From positions 1 to 64,000 of the forward strand of contig DASZKZ010000056.1 in NCBI GenBank assembly GCA_035552595.1: a stretch of 64,000 nucleotides of DNA. The letters are read 5' to 3'. The notes under the pieces are model-generated. The model had not been told where the DNA came from. It was given only the letters and a program-made list of their open reading frames with translations, and ran no database searches. Position numbers and translations under genes: made by a program. Source of the stretch: Aeolococcus sp035552595 (GTDB lineage: Bacteria; Chloroflexota; Dormibacteria; Aeolococcales; Aeolococcaceae). Shown here piece by piece: positions 7,431 through 16,163 of this stretch. Positions within the stretch are counted from its first letter, which is position 1; every line of letters begins with the position of its first letter.

Positions 7431-8837
7431 CTACCGCTCACCCTGCGGACCGAGCAGGTGGGCGAGCCGGCTCACCTCGTCCGCCTCCCAGAGGTGTTCC
7501 AGCGCCGCCAGCAGGGCCTCGGCGCGCTGCGTGCCCAGGCTGGGGGCGGCCGTGGCTCGGAACTTGTCGCGATGGTCGTCGTCACTCATCGGGTTGCCCG
7601 GGCCGCCGCGCTGCGCAGGCACATCCTCGTCGAAGCGGCGTCCGTCCCTGGTCTCCAGCCTCACGCGGGCAGGAAAGCCCGTCGCGGGCATGCTGGGATC
7701 GCCGTGACAATACACCCGGGCCGCGAGGTCGGCGATCTCCTGATCGGCCAGCACCGCGTCGGTGTAATCCTCGACCTCCGCATGACCGAGAACGGCCAGG
7801 ATGGCAACGGAGTAGGGAAGGCTGAACTTCATGTGGTACACGGTCCTGGGATGGATCTTGGCCTCTCGGGGCTCGCAGACCACGGGCAGGCACTCCTCGG
7901 GAACGGTCGTGTCGATGCGGAGAATGTCGTGGTGCTGCAGGTTCTGCGCCCGCATGATGGCGGCCACGGCGTCCATCGTGGAATGGTTCCAGGCGCCGTT
8001 GCTGTAGGGCTTGAAGGTGGTGCCGGGGAGCAGCCAGGTGTCGCCGAGACCGGCGATCACGGCGCTGAGATCCCAGGTCTCCTCGTCGTTGTGGAGCAGC
8101 ACTCCGTACAGGCCCCAGGGACTCTCGAGAACCTCCTTGGGGCCCACGAAGCCGCGTTCCGCCAGGAGCGCCGCGGTGATCCCCGCCTGCACGCTCCAGG
8201 CCGGATGCAGCCGCTTCACCCAGCTGCCGTCATGCAGCCCCACCAGGAGTCCGGCGGCCTGGCTGCCCGCCAGGCCCAGCGCGTTGGCCATTCGCTCGGG
8301 ATCGAGATCGAGAAGCCGCCCGGAGGCCACGGCCGCGGTGAAGGGACCCACCACACCAGTGGCGTGGAATCCGCGCATGTGAAAGCGGTGTGGAGCGGCA
8401 GCGCCGATGCGCAGCCCCACCTCGGCTCCCGCCACCAGCGCGGTCAGCATGGCGGCGCCGCTGGCCCCGACCTTCTCGGCCACGGCCAGGCTGGCGGGGA
8501 CCGCGAGACAACCGATGTGCACCATGGCGACGCTGTGGGTGTCGTCGTAGTCCGGGCCGTGGGCAAAGGCCGCGTTGACGAAGCCCGCGTGCGCCGCCGG
8601 CAGCCTCGTGGTCGTCCCCAGCGCGGTGGATTCCTCGACACCGCCCATGTCCGTGAAGACACCCTGGACCATCTCCGCGAAGTCCATACGGGAGCCGGCG
8701 AGAGCGACGCCGATGGTGTCCACCAGACGCCAGGTCGCGTCCGCCTTCACGGGCTCTGGGATGGCGTCGGGCTGCAGGCCGGAGAAGTACTCCGCCAGTG
8801 CCCCGGTCAACGACAGCTCGGCTGTGATCGTGTCCAT
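7431..8837 (-). CDS. MmgE/PrpD family protein (copy 1)
   Basis: A 468-aa member of the family that includes 2-methylcitrate dehydratase (PrpD) and cis-aconitate decarboxylase, both all-helical domain plus lid. Seen: VDTIGVALAG, HGPDYDDTH, GFHATGVVGP, SWVKRLHPAW, NHSTMDA and YHMKFSLPYSVA. It most resembles copy 3 at 32518-33927, including the late DVPAQRG and DDHRDKFR segments, so these two form one clade. The start is ATG 8837, sharing one base with the methyltransferase stop (TGATG). It is the final gene of the ten-gene liv operon. Probable role: dehydration or decarboxylation of a tricarboxylate-like intermediate. Confidence 0.9.
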   Translation of the reverse strand: MDTITAELSLTGALAEYFSGLQPDAIPEPVKADATWRLVDTIGVALAGSRMDFAEMVQGVFTDMGGVEESTALGTTTRLPAAHAGFVNAAFAHGPDYDDTHSVAMVHIGCLAVPASLAVAEKVGASGAAMLTALVAGAEVGLRIGAAAPHRFHMRGFHATGVVGPFTAAVASGRLLDLDPERMANALGLAGSQAAGLLVGLHDGSWVKRLHPAWSVQAGITAALLAERGFVGPKEVLESPWGLYGVLLHNDEETWDLSAVIAGLGDTWLLPGTTFKPYSNGAWNHSTMDAVAAIMRAQNLQHHDILRIDTTVPEECLPVVCEPREAKIHPRTVYHMKFSLPYSVAILAVLGHAEVEDYTDAVLADQEIADLAARVYCHGDPSMPATGFPARVRLETRDGRRFDEDVPAQRGGPGNPMSDDDHRDKFRATAAPSLGTQRAEALLAALEHLWEADEVSRLAHLLGPQGER

Positions 8838-9640
8838 CAAGTTGCTCCTCCGGCCACGGCTGATAGGTCAGTGCGCACGTAGTCCTGATCGAAGCTCCCG
8901 TCCGCGCGGCGCAGCTCCACGACGGCTCGGGCTTCGACACGACGCTGAAACTCAGGAGAATCTGCCGCCGTCATCGATGACGAGTAGGCGATCGTCACCT
9001 GGCTGCGGAGCCAGCCGATCAGCGCCTCCCGGTCGGGCAGCGGCCGCCGCTGATGACGGAGCCTCACCCAGCTCTCCGCCTCCGAGAACCCGGCCGCGAC
9101 CAGACGTCTCATGTAGGCGGCCGGTGTCGGGAAATACCAGACAGGGCGCACCTTCAACCCCATTCGCCGGGCCTCCTCGGCGAGGATGCGGCGCGCGCTC
9201 CTGATCTGTCCGCGGCCACCGAACTCCGCCCGAAACCTTCCCCGTGGGGCGAGGACGCCGCGAATGTTGCGGAGCACGAGCGGATGGTCTCGCGCCGGGA
9301 TCCAGTGGAAGGCGGCGGTCGAGACCACCAGGTCGAAGCTGCCCAGCTCGGGGCCGAGCTGCTGCGCGGAGCCGTGCACGAAGCTGATCCCCGGATGACG
9401 CCGCGTGGCCTCGGCGACCATCGATTCCGAGACATCGAGCCCCACCACCCGGCCGTCGCCGACCATGGCGGCCAGCGTCGCGGTGAGCTCCCCGGTGCCG
9501 CAGCCGATATCGAGGATGGAGCTGCCGGGGAGAACCTCGAGGGCCTCGAGGAACTCCGCGTCGAAGCTGCGGTGGTGGCCGCTGTGGGCGGCATACAGGG
9601 TGGCGTCCCACTCGACCGCGGAGACACTCGACGGCGTCAC
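8837..9640 (-). CDS. Class I SAM-dependent methyltransferase, Tam-like
   Basis: A ~267-aa Rossmann methyltransferase. Motif I is ILDIGCGTGELTA, motif II VVGLDVS, and motif IV FDLVVSTAAFHWI resembles trans-aconitate 2-methyltransferase (Tam), as do the tail motifs (FPTPAAYMRRLVAAGF). Tam methylates trans-aconitate, an off-pathway acid that inhibits aconitase. Next to an MmgE/PrpD gene and a carboxylate-import operon, a role in methylating a tricarboxylic acid is attractive but unproven. The start is GTG 9640, 4 nt after the upstream gene; further upstream the frame is antisense noise. Confidence 0.82.
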   Translation of the reverse strand: MTPSSVSAVEWDATLYAAHSGHHRSFDAEFLEALEVLPGSSILDIGCGTGELTATLAAMVGDGRVVGLDVSESMVAEATRRHPGISFVHGSAQQLGPELGSFDLVVSTAAFHWIPARDHPLVLRNIRGVLAPRGRFRAEFGGRGQIRSARRILAEEARRMGLKVRPVWYFPTPAAYMRRLVAAGFSEAESWVRLRHQRRPLPDREALIGWLRSQVTIAYSSSMTAADSPEFQRRVEARAVVELRRADGSFDQDYVRTDLSAVAGGAT

Positions 9641-9644
9641 CGCG

Positions 9645-10871
9645 TCACGCCGCGTCGACGACAAAGCTCGCCAGGGCGAGCTTCCGGGCGGCGTCGAGAT
9701 CGACCTCGACACCGAGACCGGGACCGCTGGGCGCGCGCACGCTCCCATCGCTGACCGAGAAACCCTCCGGGGCGCTGGCGATCGGGTCCACGTCGACGAC
9801 GTTGAGACCGAGCACGAACTCCGCGGCCAGCGGCGGCGACGCCAGCGAGGAATAGAGATGGGCGCAGGCCGCCGCCTCCAGAAGGCTGCCGTGCGCGACC
9901 CCGCCGAGCGTGGTGCCCAGGCCGGAAGCCTCCGCCAGGGTGGCCATGCGTCGGACGCCGGCAAACCCCGCGCTCTTCCACAGCTTGAGCACCAGGCCGT
10001 CGCAGCAGCCCGCCGCGATCAGGCGCTGGACGTCGGACACGTGGATGGCGCTCTCGTCGATGAGCAGCGGCGCCAGGCCCTGGGCACGGAGCAGGCGCAG
10101 GCCCACGTGGTCGTCACGGTGCAGCGGCTGCTCCACGTAAGCGACGTGCTCCGCATCGAGCGCGCGCAGGACGCGCAGCGTGGTGGCCAGGTCGTAGCCC
10201 TCGTTGGGGTCGATGCCGATCTCGACGTGGTCACCGACCTCCGCGCGTATCCGCTTGAAGGTGGCGATGTCCTCCTCCCAGCGGGCGCTCGGTCCCATCT
10301 TCAGGCAGAGGATGCGACAGCCGAACTCCGTGACGGCTCGAACCGCCTCCTCGAGCATGTTCTCCGGGGGATTGAGCGAGATCGACCAATCCATGGGGAT
10401 CGGCGTCCTGGCGCCCCCCAGAAGCGAATAGATCGGCAAGCCAAAGGTGCGCCCGACCAGGTCGTGGAGCGCGATGTCGACTCCGGTGAGGGCCACGAGG
10501 TTGCCGGGAAGCAGATGGTCGAGCCTGGGGCCGATGAGCTCACGCTCCAGCGCATCGCTGCCGATGAGCGCGGGTCCGAAGTAGTGGCGGAGCGCCGCCA
10601 CCACGCTGTCGGTGGTCTCGCCGAGCCACGGTGTCGGCGGGCGCACCTGGGCGAAACCGGACACCCCGTCAGTGCTCTCGATGCGGATGAGCACGGGGTC
10701 TCCCACCCAGGGTCGCTCGTTGTCGCCGGCCACCACCCCCTTGGAGAGCGTGCGCCGGAAGTTGAGGCGGACCTTCATCGGCAGGATCTCGACTCGACGC
10801 ACGGTCACCCTCGGCGCCACCGCGGAGCCTGGGGACGGCGCCACCGTGTGCTGATCGGGAACGACACTCAT
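9645..10871 (-). CDS. Enolase-superfamily enzyme, muconate-cycloisomerase-like
   Basis: A 408-aa MR/MLE protein with an intact barrel chemistry set: K191 (ILCLKMG), metal ligands D221 (GIDPNEGYD), E247 (VEQPL) and D272/E273 (LLIDES), and K296 (LVLKLWKSAG) on the opposite face. The paired lysines place it in the MLE/dipeptide-epimerase-type subgroup (cycloisomerase, racemase or o-succinylbenzoate-synthase-like), unlike the histidine-type protein at 6234. ATG 10871 has GGAGG upstream; an upstream extension to 10967 lacks homology. It sits between the MFS permease and the methyltransferase in the liv operon. Confidence 0.88.
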   Translation of the reverse strand: MSVVPDQHTVAPSPGSAVAPRVTVRRVEILPMKVRLNFRRTLSKGVVAGDNERPWVGDPVLIRIESTDGVSGFAQVRPPTPWLGETTDSVVAALRHYFGPALIGSDALERELIGPRLDHLLPGNLVALTGVDIALHDLVGRTFGLPIYSLLGGARTPIPMDWSISLNPPENMLEEAVRAVTEFGCRILCLKMGPSARWEEDIATFKRIRAEVGDHVEIGIDPNEGYDLATTLRVLRALDAEHVAYVEQPLHRDDHVGLRLLRAQGLAPLLIDESAIHVSDVQRLIAAGCCDGLVLKLWKSAGFAGVRRMATLAEASGLGTTLGGVAHGSLLEAAACAHLYSSLASPPLAAEFVLGLNVVDVDPIASAPEGFSVSDGSVRAPSGPGLGVEVDLDAARKLALASFVVDAA

Positions 10872-10941
10872 CTGTCCGCGGTCCTCCCTGGTTCTGTCCT
10901 CTTCCGACGGCATCGATCGCAGCTGGGCACGTCTCCTCCCC

Positions 10942-12234
10942 TCAGGTCGCGCTGACCACGCCGACATCCACCGCGCGAGTGGGCCGTTCGCGCACCTGTC
11001 GCATCAACAGCGCCCCCACCACCAGGGCGGCGGCCACGCACAACCAGCCCACCCGGTAGGAACCGCTGACATCGACGAGCAGCCCGAACGCGACCGGCCC
11101 ACCGAAGATGCCCACCTGGCTGATGGTCATCCCGTAGGCGACCGAACGGCCGCGCTTGTCGCTCGGCGCGATCTCCGACAGGAGGGTGATGTACACACCG
11201 TTCCAACCGATGACCGTGGCGCCCAGCGCGAACACAAATGGGAAGAGGGCGTATTGGGGCGTGGTGACCGGCAGCCACGCCAGGATCACGAAGCCGCCCG
11301 CTGCGAGCAGGCTCACCAGGATCAAGGGGCCACGCCGGTGGCGCTTGAAGGGGTGATCGCTGACCGTGCCCCAGGCCAGCCGTCCGACCACCCCGCCGAT
11401 GTTGGCGGCGACCAGGAAGAGTGACCCTTCCGCGAGCGGCAGGTGCCAGCTCTCGTACAGATAGAGGGCGATGTAGCTCACCAGGACGAACTGGCCCAGG
11501 GTCAGGAAGATCCCGGCCAGGCCTATGAAGGTGGCGTCGCGGGTGGCCACCGCTCGCAGTGATCCGCGCTCCCGGCGGAGAGGGGCGCGCCTGGTCTGCG
11601 GCGCCCCGCTGACCCACAGGAAGCCGACCACAGCGCCGAGCACGGCGAGGCCCCCCGCAACCAGCAGCGCGACCCGCCAGCCGGCGGCGATGGCGATGGG
11701 CGGGAGGATCAGCGCGGCCAGCGCACCGCCGAGCGGGATGCCTGTCTGACGGATGCTCATGATGAAGCCGCGATCGCGCGCGGCGAACGCCGAGATGATC
11801 GCGGTGCTGCCCGCCGGCGTCGGCGTGGCGCCGGCGAGGCCCACGATGATGAGCAACGGCACCAGGAGGATGAAGCTGGGTGCGAACGCCGCCACCGCCG
11901 TCACCAGGCCGGTGGCGATCCCCCCGGCGACGAGCACGCGACGGTCGCCGAGGATGTCCACCGCCCATCCGGCGGGAAGCAGGGCCAGCATGGTGCCCAG
12001 GTTGAGCACGGTCGCGAAGATCCCCACCTCCGGACGCGTCAGCCCGAGGTCGAGCTTGGCGAAGGGCGCCAGCGCCGGGAAGCCCTGGGTCACGATCGAG
12101 ATGGTCAGCTGGATGAGCAGCGCGGAGCCGAGGATTCGCCAGCGGGAGCGCTGTGCGCCCGGCCTGGTCGCCGCCACCGGGGACGCGGCAGATGGGGCCG
12201 CGGCGGGCGGTCGGGGTGGCGACGGCGCGGTCAT
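10942..12234 (-). CDS. MFS transporter, 12-TM, probable organic acid permease
   Basis: A 430-aa protein with about 12 hydrophobic helices and a Pro/Ala-rich cytosolic N terminus. The loop between helices 2 and 3 reads GWAVDILGDRRV, the MFS signature region, and the central loop is basic (RRAPLRRERG). It belongs to the sugar-acid/organic-acid type MFS rather than the 14-TM drug exporters. The ATG overlaps the FAD-oxidoreductase stop by 4 nt. One operon thus carries both an ABC importer and an MFS permease, so two related compounds may be taken up, or one imported and another exported. Confidence 0.9.
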   Translation of the reverse strand: MTAPSPPRPPAAAPSAASPVAATRPGAQRSRWRILGSALLIQLTISIVTQGFPALAPFAKLDLGLTRPEVGIFATVLNLGTMLALLPAGWAVDILGDRRVLVAGGIATGLVTAVAAFAPSFILLVPLLIIVGLAGATPTPAGSTAIISAFAARDRGFIMSIRQTGIPLGGALAALILPPIAIAAGWRVALLVAGGLAVLGAVVGFLWVSGAPQTRRAPLRRERGSLRAVATRDATFIGLAGIFLTLGQFVLVSYIALYLYESWHLPLAEGSLFLVAANIGGVVGRLAWGTVSDHPFKRHRRGPLILVSLLAAGGFVILAWLPVTTPQYALFPFVFALGATVIGWNGVYITLLSEIAPSDKRGRSVAYGMTISQVGIFGGPVAFGLLVDVSGSYRVGWLCVAAALVVGALLMRQVRERPTRAVDVGVVSAT

Positions 12235-13631
12235 CGCGCGACGGCGTGCGGCTGCGCCCGGGCCGCGTGCACCCCGGCGCGCAGGCCGGTGACCAGCGCG
12301 GCGGACAGTCCTCCCGCGTAGCCAACATTGGAGATCCGTCCGACGTCGGCGCCGGCCACGAACAGCCCCGGCACCGGCCGGCCGTCGCGGTCGAGCGCCC
12401 GCCCCTGGGGATCAACCCGAAGGCCGCCTTCGGTGAAGGTCACGCCGGGGATCACCCGCACCGCATGGTAGGGCGCCTCCCGCAGCGTGTGCAGACCCGA
12501 AGCCCGCGGCATCGGCAGGGCGCCCGCGTCGCCGCGCTCGGCGGCGGCGTCGAAGCCGACGATGGTGGCCAGCGCAACCGACTGCGGCACTCCGAAGTCG
12601 GCGAGCCGGCGGCAGAGCGCTTCACGGCTCTCCGCCTGCAGAACCGTTCCACCGGCGGCGCGGACCGCTTCCAGCGGGTCCCTGGGGAGCAGGTCCGGGA
12701 TGAACGACTCCATGACACGGTCGCGACGCCCCGCCTCGTCGAGGACGATGAACCCGGTGGCCTCCGTCTGCCTGAGAAGCTCGAGCCCGCAGACCGCGTC
12801 ACCGCGACTCTCGTCCACGAAGCGGACCCCGTGGAGGTTGAGGAGCAGGCACACCTCCACGTAGAACTGGGTCATGGGCCGGAACGCGGCCGGCTCCATG
12901 GGACCGGGCAGGGCCGGCATCACATGCGCGTACACGGCGTTGAGGCCGCCGCTGGTGGCCGCGCCCGCATCCACGGCGAGGCGGAAGCCGTCTCCTGTGC
13001 ACGAGGGGCTGGCACGGAGCAGGGCGCGGTCCGACCACGGGCTCACGTGGCGGCTCATCAGCTCCACGTCTCCCTGGAATCCACCGGAGGCGACCACCAC
13101 CGCGGTGGTCTTTACCGTCTCGGCTCCGCGCGGGCCTTGCACGCGGACTCCGATCACCGCACCATCACCGTCCTGCTCCAGGCCGACCACGCGCGATCGG
13201 CAGCTCACCGTGCCGCCCCGGGCCTCGAGCGACTCCACCAGGGGGCGCACGGCACCGGACACCGGGTCCGGCTCGACCCGGTAACCGGCGCCGGCGCGAT
13301 CGGGGCCGAGCTCCTGGTGGAGCGGACCGAGCCGCACCTGATGAGCGCGCAGCCACTCGATCCCGGTGTCGAAATCCTCGACCAGGGCTCGCCCCAGCGC
13401 CTGGTCGCCGTGCGGGATCAGGCGCATGTACTCATCGACCGAGGGGAGCGTCCACACGTAGCCTCCCGACAGCGCCAGCGATCCCCCGGGCTGATCGGTC
13501 TTCTCCAGCACGGTCACGCGGGCCCCGTCCTCAGCGGCGGCGAGCGCCGCGACCAGGCCTCCCATGCCCGCACCGCACACCACCACGTCCGTCTCCCACC
13601 GCGAATCCGGGGAGCTCGCCGGGTTGGTCAT
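12231..13631 (-). CDS. FAD-dependent oxidoreductase, fumarate-reductase/tricarballylate-dehydrogenase type
   Basis: A 466-aa flavoprotein. The dinucleotide-binding motif VVCGAGMGGLVAA is at residues ~17-29, followed by the acidic ribose contact VTVLEK. The substrate-domain Arg/His segments (YHAVRVIPGVTFTEGGLRVD) and the C-terminal GLFVAGADVGR with NVGYAGGLSAAL are typical of the FAD_binding_2 group. That group includes fumarate reductase, 3-ketosteroid dehydrogenase and TcuA (tricarballylate dehydrogenase). Directly behind a carboxylate-type ABC importer, an alpha,beta-desaturation of a carboxylic acid is the likely role. Starts at ATG 13631, 15 nt after livF. Confidence 0.87.
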   Translation of the reverse strand: MTNPASSPDSRWETDVVVCGAGMGGLVAALAAAEDGARVTVLEKTDQPGGSLALSGGYVWTLPSVDEYMRLIPHGDQALGRALVEDFDTGIEWLRAHQVRLGPLHQELGPDRAGAGYRVEPDPVSGAVRPLVESLEARGGTVSCRSRVVGLEQDGDGAVIGVRVQGPRGAETVKTTAVVVASGGFQGDVELMSRHVSPWSDRALLRASPSCTGDGFRLAVDAGAATSGGLNAVYAHVMPALPGPMEPAAFRPMTQFYVEVCLLLNLHGVRFVDESRGDAVCGLELLRQTEATGFIVLDEAGRRDRVMESFIPDLLPRDPLEAVRAAGGTVLQAESREALCRRLADFGVPQSVALATIVGFDAAAERGDAGALPMPRASGLHTLREAPYHAVRVIPGVTFTEGGLRVDPQGRALDRDGRPVPGLFVAGADVGRISNVGYAGGLSAALVTGLRAGVHAARAQPHAVAR

Positions 13632-13646
13632 GCGCGCAGGTGGATA

Positions 13647-14348
13647 TCAGCCGACCAGGATGCGGGCGACTTCGTCGCTGCGACGCAGCTCCGCCGCCTT
13701 CCCCGAGGAGACATTGCGACCCTGGGCGAGCAGGTACACCGAGTCGGCGTGGTCCATGGCCATGCTGGCGTTCTGCTCCACCACGAGCAGGCCCACCCCG
13801 AGCTCGCGGATGCGGTCGATCTGCTCCCAGACGCGCTCGGCATAGAGTGGTGAGAGCCCGGCCGTGGGCTCGTCGAGGATGGCCACCTTGGGTTCGGTCA
13901 TGAGCAGCCTGGCCAGCGCCAGCATCCGCTGCTGCCCGCCCGACAGGGTCCCGCTCTTCTTCTGACGGTCCTTGGCGAGATCGGGGAAGAGCTCGAGAAC
14001 TGTGTCGATGCGGGCCTGCATGGTGTTGCGCAGGGTGTACCCGCCCATCTGGAGGTTTTCGAGCACCGACATCTGATCGAAGATGTTCATGAGCTGCGGC
14101 AGGTAGCCGACGCCACGCCGCACCAGCTTGTGCGGGCCCATGCCGGTGACGTCCTCGCCGTTCAGCTCGACGCGTCCTGATGAGACGGTGAGCAGGCCCA
14201 TGATGGCCTTCGCCAGGGTCGACTTCCCCGCTCCGTTGGGCCCCAGGATCACGGTGGTGGCCCGTGCCTCGGCGTGGACCGTCACCCTGTCGAGGATGGG
14301 GGGGCCGTCGTATCCGGCGGTCACGTCGACGGCGCTCAGCTCAGGCAT
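13647..14348 (-). CDS. livF: Branched-chain-amino-acid-type ABC transporter ATPase
   Basis: A 233-aa ABC ATPase of the LivF class. Walker A GPNGAGKST (~36-44), the LPQLMNIFDQMSVLENLQMG Q-loop stretch, signature LSGGQQRM, Walker B VAILDEPTAGL and the switch His region (VVEQNA). LivF proteins energise import of branched-chain amino acids, but the family also serves carboxylates, amides and aromatic acids, which suits the catabolic genes that follow. It directly follows livG with no gap. Confidence 0.93.
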   Translation of the reverse strand: MPELSAVDVTAGYDGPPILDRVTVHAEARATTVILGPNGAGKSTLAKAIMGLLTVSSGRVELNGEDVTGMGPHKLVRRGVGYLPQLMNIFDQMSVLENLQMGGYTLRNTMQARIDTVLELFPDLAKDRQKKSGTLSGGQQRMLALARLLMTEPKVAILDEPTAGLSPLYAERVWEQIDRIRELGVGLLVVEQNASMAMDHADSVYLLAQGRNVSSGKAAELRRSDEVARILVG

Positions 14349-15158
14349 TCAGGCACTCCCGACCTGCTCGCCGAGCTCGGGGCGAGCGTTGCTGGCGCCG
14401 AGATAGGCGGCGATGACCTCCTGGTGGGTGCGGACGACCTCGAGGGGACCGCGCGTCAGCACCCTTCCCTCCGCCATGACGACCACGTCGTCAGCGACGG
14501 TGGAGAGGAATCCCATGTTGTGGGCGATGAGCAGGATGCCGACACCCTGCTTGGCGATCTCCCGCACCCTGGTGGCGATGAGACGGCTGGTCTCCGGGAA
14601 GACGCCTGCGGTCGGCTCGTCGAGGAGGAGGAGCTTGGGATGCGCCATCAGGGCGCGCGCGATCTCCATCAGCCGTCTCTGGCCGCCGCTCAGCGTGCCC
14701 GCCGGTGCCAGGAGATGATCACGGAGGCCGAGCCAGTCGAGAAGCTCGGTGGCCTCCTCGCGCAACGCCGCCTCCTGCTTCCTCCAGCTGCTCCGCCAGA
14801 AGATCGCCTTCAGCGGGCTCTCCCCGACCTGGTTCCCCGCCGCCACCATGACGTTCTCGATGACCGGAAGGCGAGGCAGGACACGGGCCGTCTGGAAGGT
14901 GCGCGCGATGCCCATCTGGGCAACGCGTGGAGGCCCGAATCCGGCCGTGTCGACGCCCTGGTAGAGGATGGAGCCACGGTGCGGGGTGAGCGTCCCGCTG
15001 AGCAGCTCGATCAGGGTCGACTTGCCCGCCCCGTTGGGGCCGATCAGCCCGGTGACCGCCCCCCGGTCGATGGTGAAGCTGGCCCCGTTGACCGCCCACA
15101 CCCCACCGTAGTGGAAGGCGAGGTCACGAATGTCGACGATCGGCTCTTCGCTGGTCAT
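14349..15158 (-). CDS. livG: Branched-chain-amino-acid-type ABC transporter ATPase
   Basis: A 269-aa ABC ATPase of the LivG class, longer than LivF and with the extra helical region between Walker A (GPNGAGKST) and the signature (LSGGQRRLMEIARAL). The segment RTFQTARVLPRLPVIENV matches LivG proteins, and Walker B is LLLLDEPTAGV. It forms the nucleotide-binding heterodimer with LivF below LivH/LivM. ATG 15158, 15 nt behind livM. Confidence 0.93.
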   Translation of the reverse strand: MTSEEPIVDIRDLAFHYGGVWAVNGASFTIDRGAVTGLIGPNGAGKSTLIELLSGTLTPHRGSILYQGVDTAGFGPPRVAQMGIARTFQTARVLPRLPVIENVMVAAGNQVGESPLKAIFWRSSWRKQEAALREEATELLDWLGLRDHLLAPAGTLSGGQRRLMEIARALMAHPKLLLLDEPTAGVFPETSRLIATRVREIAKQGVGILLIAHNMGFLSTVADDVVVMAEGRVLTRGPLEVVRTHQEVIAAYLGASNARPELGEQVGSA

Positions 15159-15173
15159 GCGTGCTCCTGCGGC

Positions 15174-16163
15174 TCAGGGAACATTTCGGCGGAGTGCGGG
15201 GAATCGTCTCACCACGTTGCCCGCTCCGACCCTGTACCAGCGCAGCCACCGCTCGGGGATGAGGCCTTCGGGACGGTAGCGCAGCACCAGGATGAGAGCG
15301 ACACCGATGACGATTGCCCGGATCGCTCCGGCGTCGGCGGGATTGCCGAACGTGGGCGAGTAGCGGGACAGTTCGGCGAGGCCCTCGATGACCACGAAGG
15401 CGCCGAGCATCGCTCCCCAGTAGTTGCCCGATCCACCGATGATCAGCGAGGAGAGGAGGAAGAAGGACTCGATGGGCAGGAATGCCCCGGGATTCCACGC
15501 TGAGATATAGAGGACGAAGAGGCCTCCAGCGATGCCGGCCATGAAGCTGCCGATCACGAAGATCCAGAGCTGTGGCCGCCAGGAGGCGTGGCCGAAGGCG
15601 GTGGTCACCGCCTCGTCCTCCCTGATGCCGCGCAGCAGCCTCCCGAAGGGCGACCGGAAGATCCGCTGGGAGACCCACACGAAGAGCGCCAGGATCACCG
15701 CTGTGACCGCCAGCATCACCAGCGAGTACCCCTCGGAGCTGATGCTCAGGTTCCCGGTGATCGGGGGGACGTTGAACAACCCGGTGCCCCCATCGAAGAG
15801 GGGGGTGAAGCTGTTGACGACGTTGAGCATGATGAAGGCCGCGGAGACCGTCACGATGGCCAGGTAGTCGCTGCGCAGGCGGCGCACGGTGAACGCGAAG
15901 ATGACCACGCTGACCGCCGCGGCGACCAGCCCACCGAGGATCAGGCCGACCCACCACGGCAGGGTCCAGCCGAAGATGTAGGTGACCCCCGGGAAGGTGG
16001 GCGATCCCATGGTGGTCACCGCCGCGATGTACGCACCGATGGCGACGTACATGTAGAACGCGAAGTTGAGCAGGCCCGCGTACCCGTAGTGGAGGTTGAG
16101 GCCGACGACCATGATGGCGTTGATGCATCCCAGGACGAGCAGGTCGGTGAAGAAGAACAGCAT
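15174..16163 (-). CDS. livM: ABC transporter permease, LivM type
   Basis: A 329-aa membrane protein with roughly nine hydrophobic segments. It carries the LivM-type N terminus (NAIMVVGLNLHYGYAGLLNF) and the cytoplasmic coupling loop (GRLLRGIREDEAVTTAFGH). The start is ATG 16163, which shares one base with the livH stop (TGATG). A longer frame upstream to 16499 is antisense-like and overlaps livH. Pairs with LivH. Confidence 0.93.
   Translation of the reverse strand: MLFFFTDLLVLGCINAIMVVGLNLHYGYAGLLNFAFYMYVAIGAYIAAVTTMGSPTFPGVTYIFGWTLPWWVGLILGGLVAAAVSVVIFAFTVRRLRSDYLAIVTVSAAFIMLNVVNSFTPLFDGGTGLFNVPPITGNLSISSEGYSLVMLAVTAVILALFVWVSQRIFRSPFGRLLRGIREDEAVTTAFGHASWRPQLWIFVIGSFMAGIAGGLFVLYISAWNPGAFLPIESFFLLSSLIIGGSGNYWGAMLGAFVVIEGLAELSRYSPTFGNPADAGAIRAIVIGVALILVLRYRPEGLIPERWLRWYRVGAGNVVRRFPALRRNVP

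Noticed and set aside
9405..10955. 516-codon plus-strand open frame
   Set aside because: Antisense to the enolase-superfamily and methyltransferase genes, no recognisable domain.
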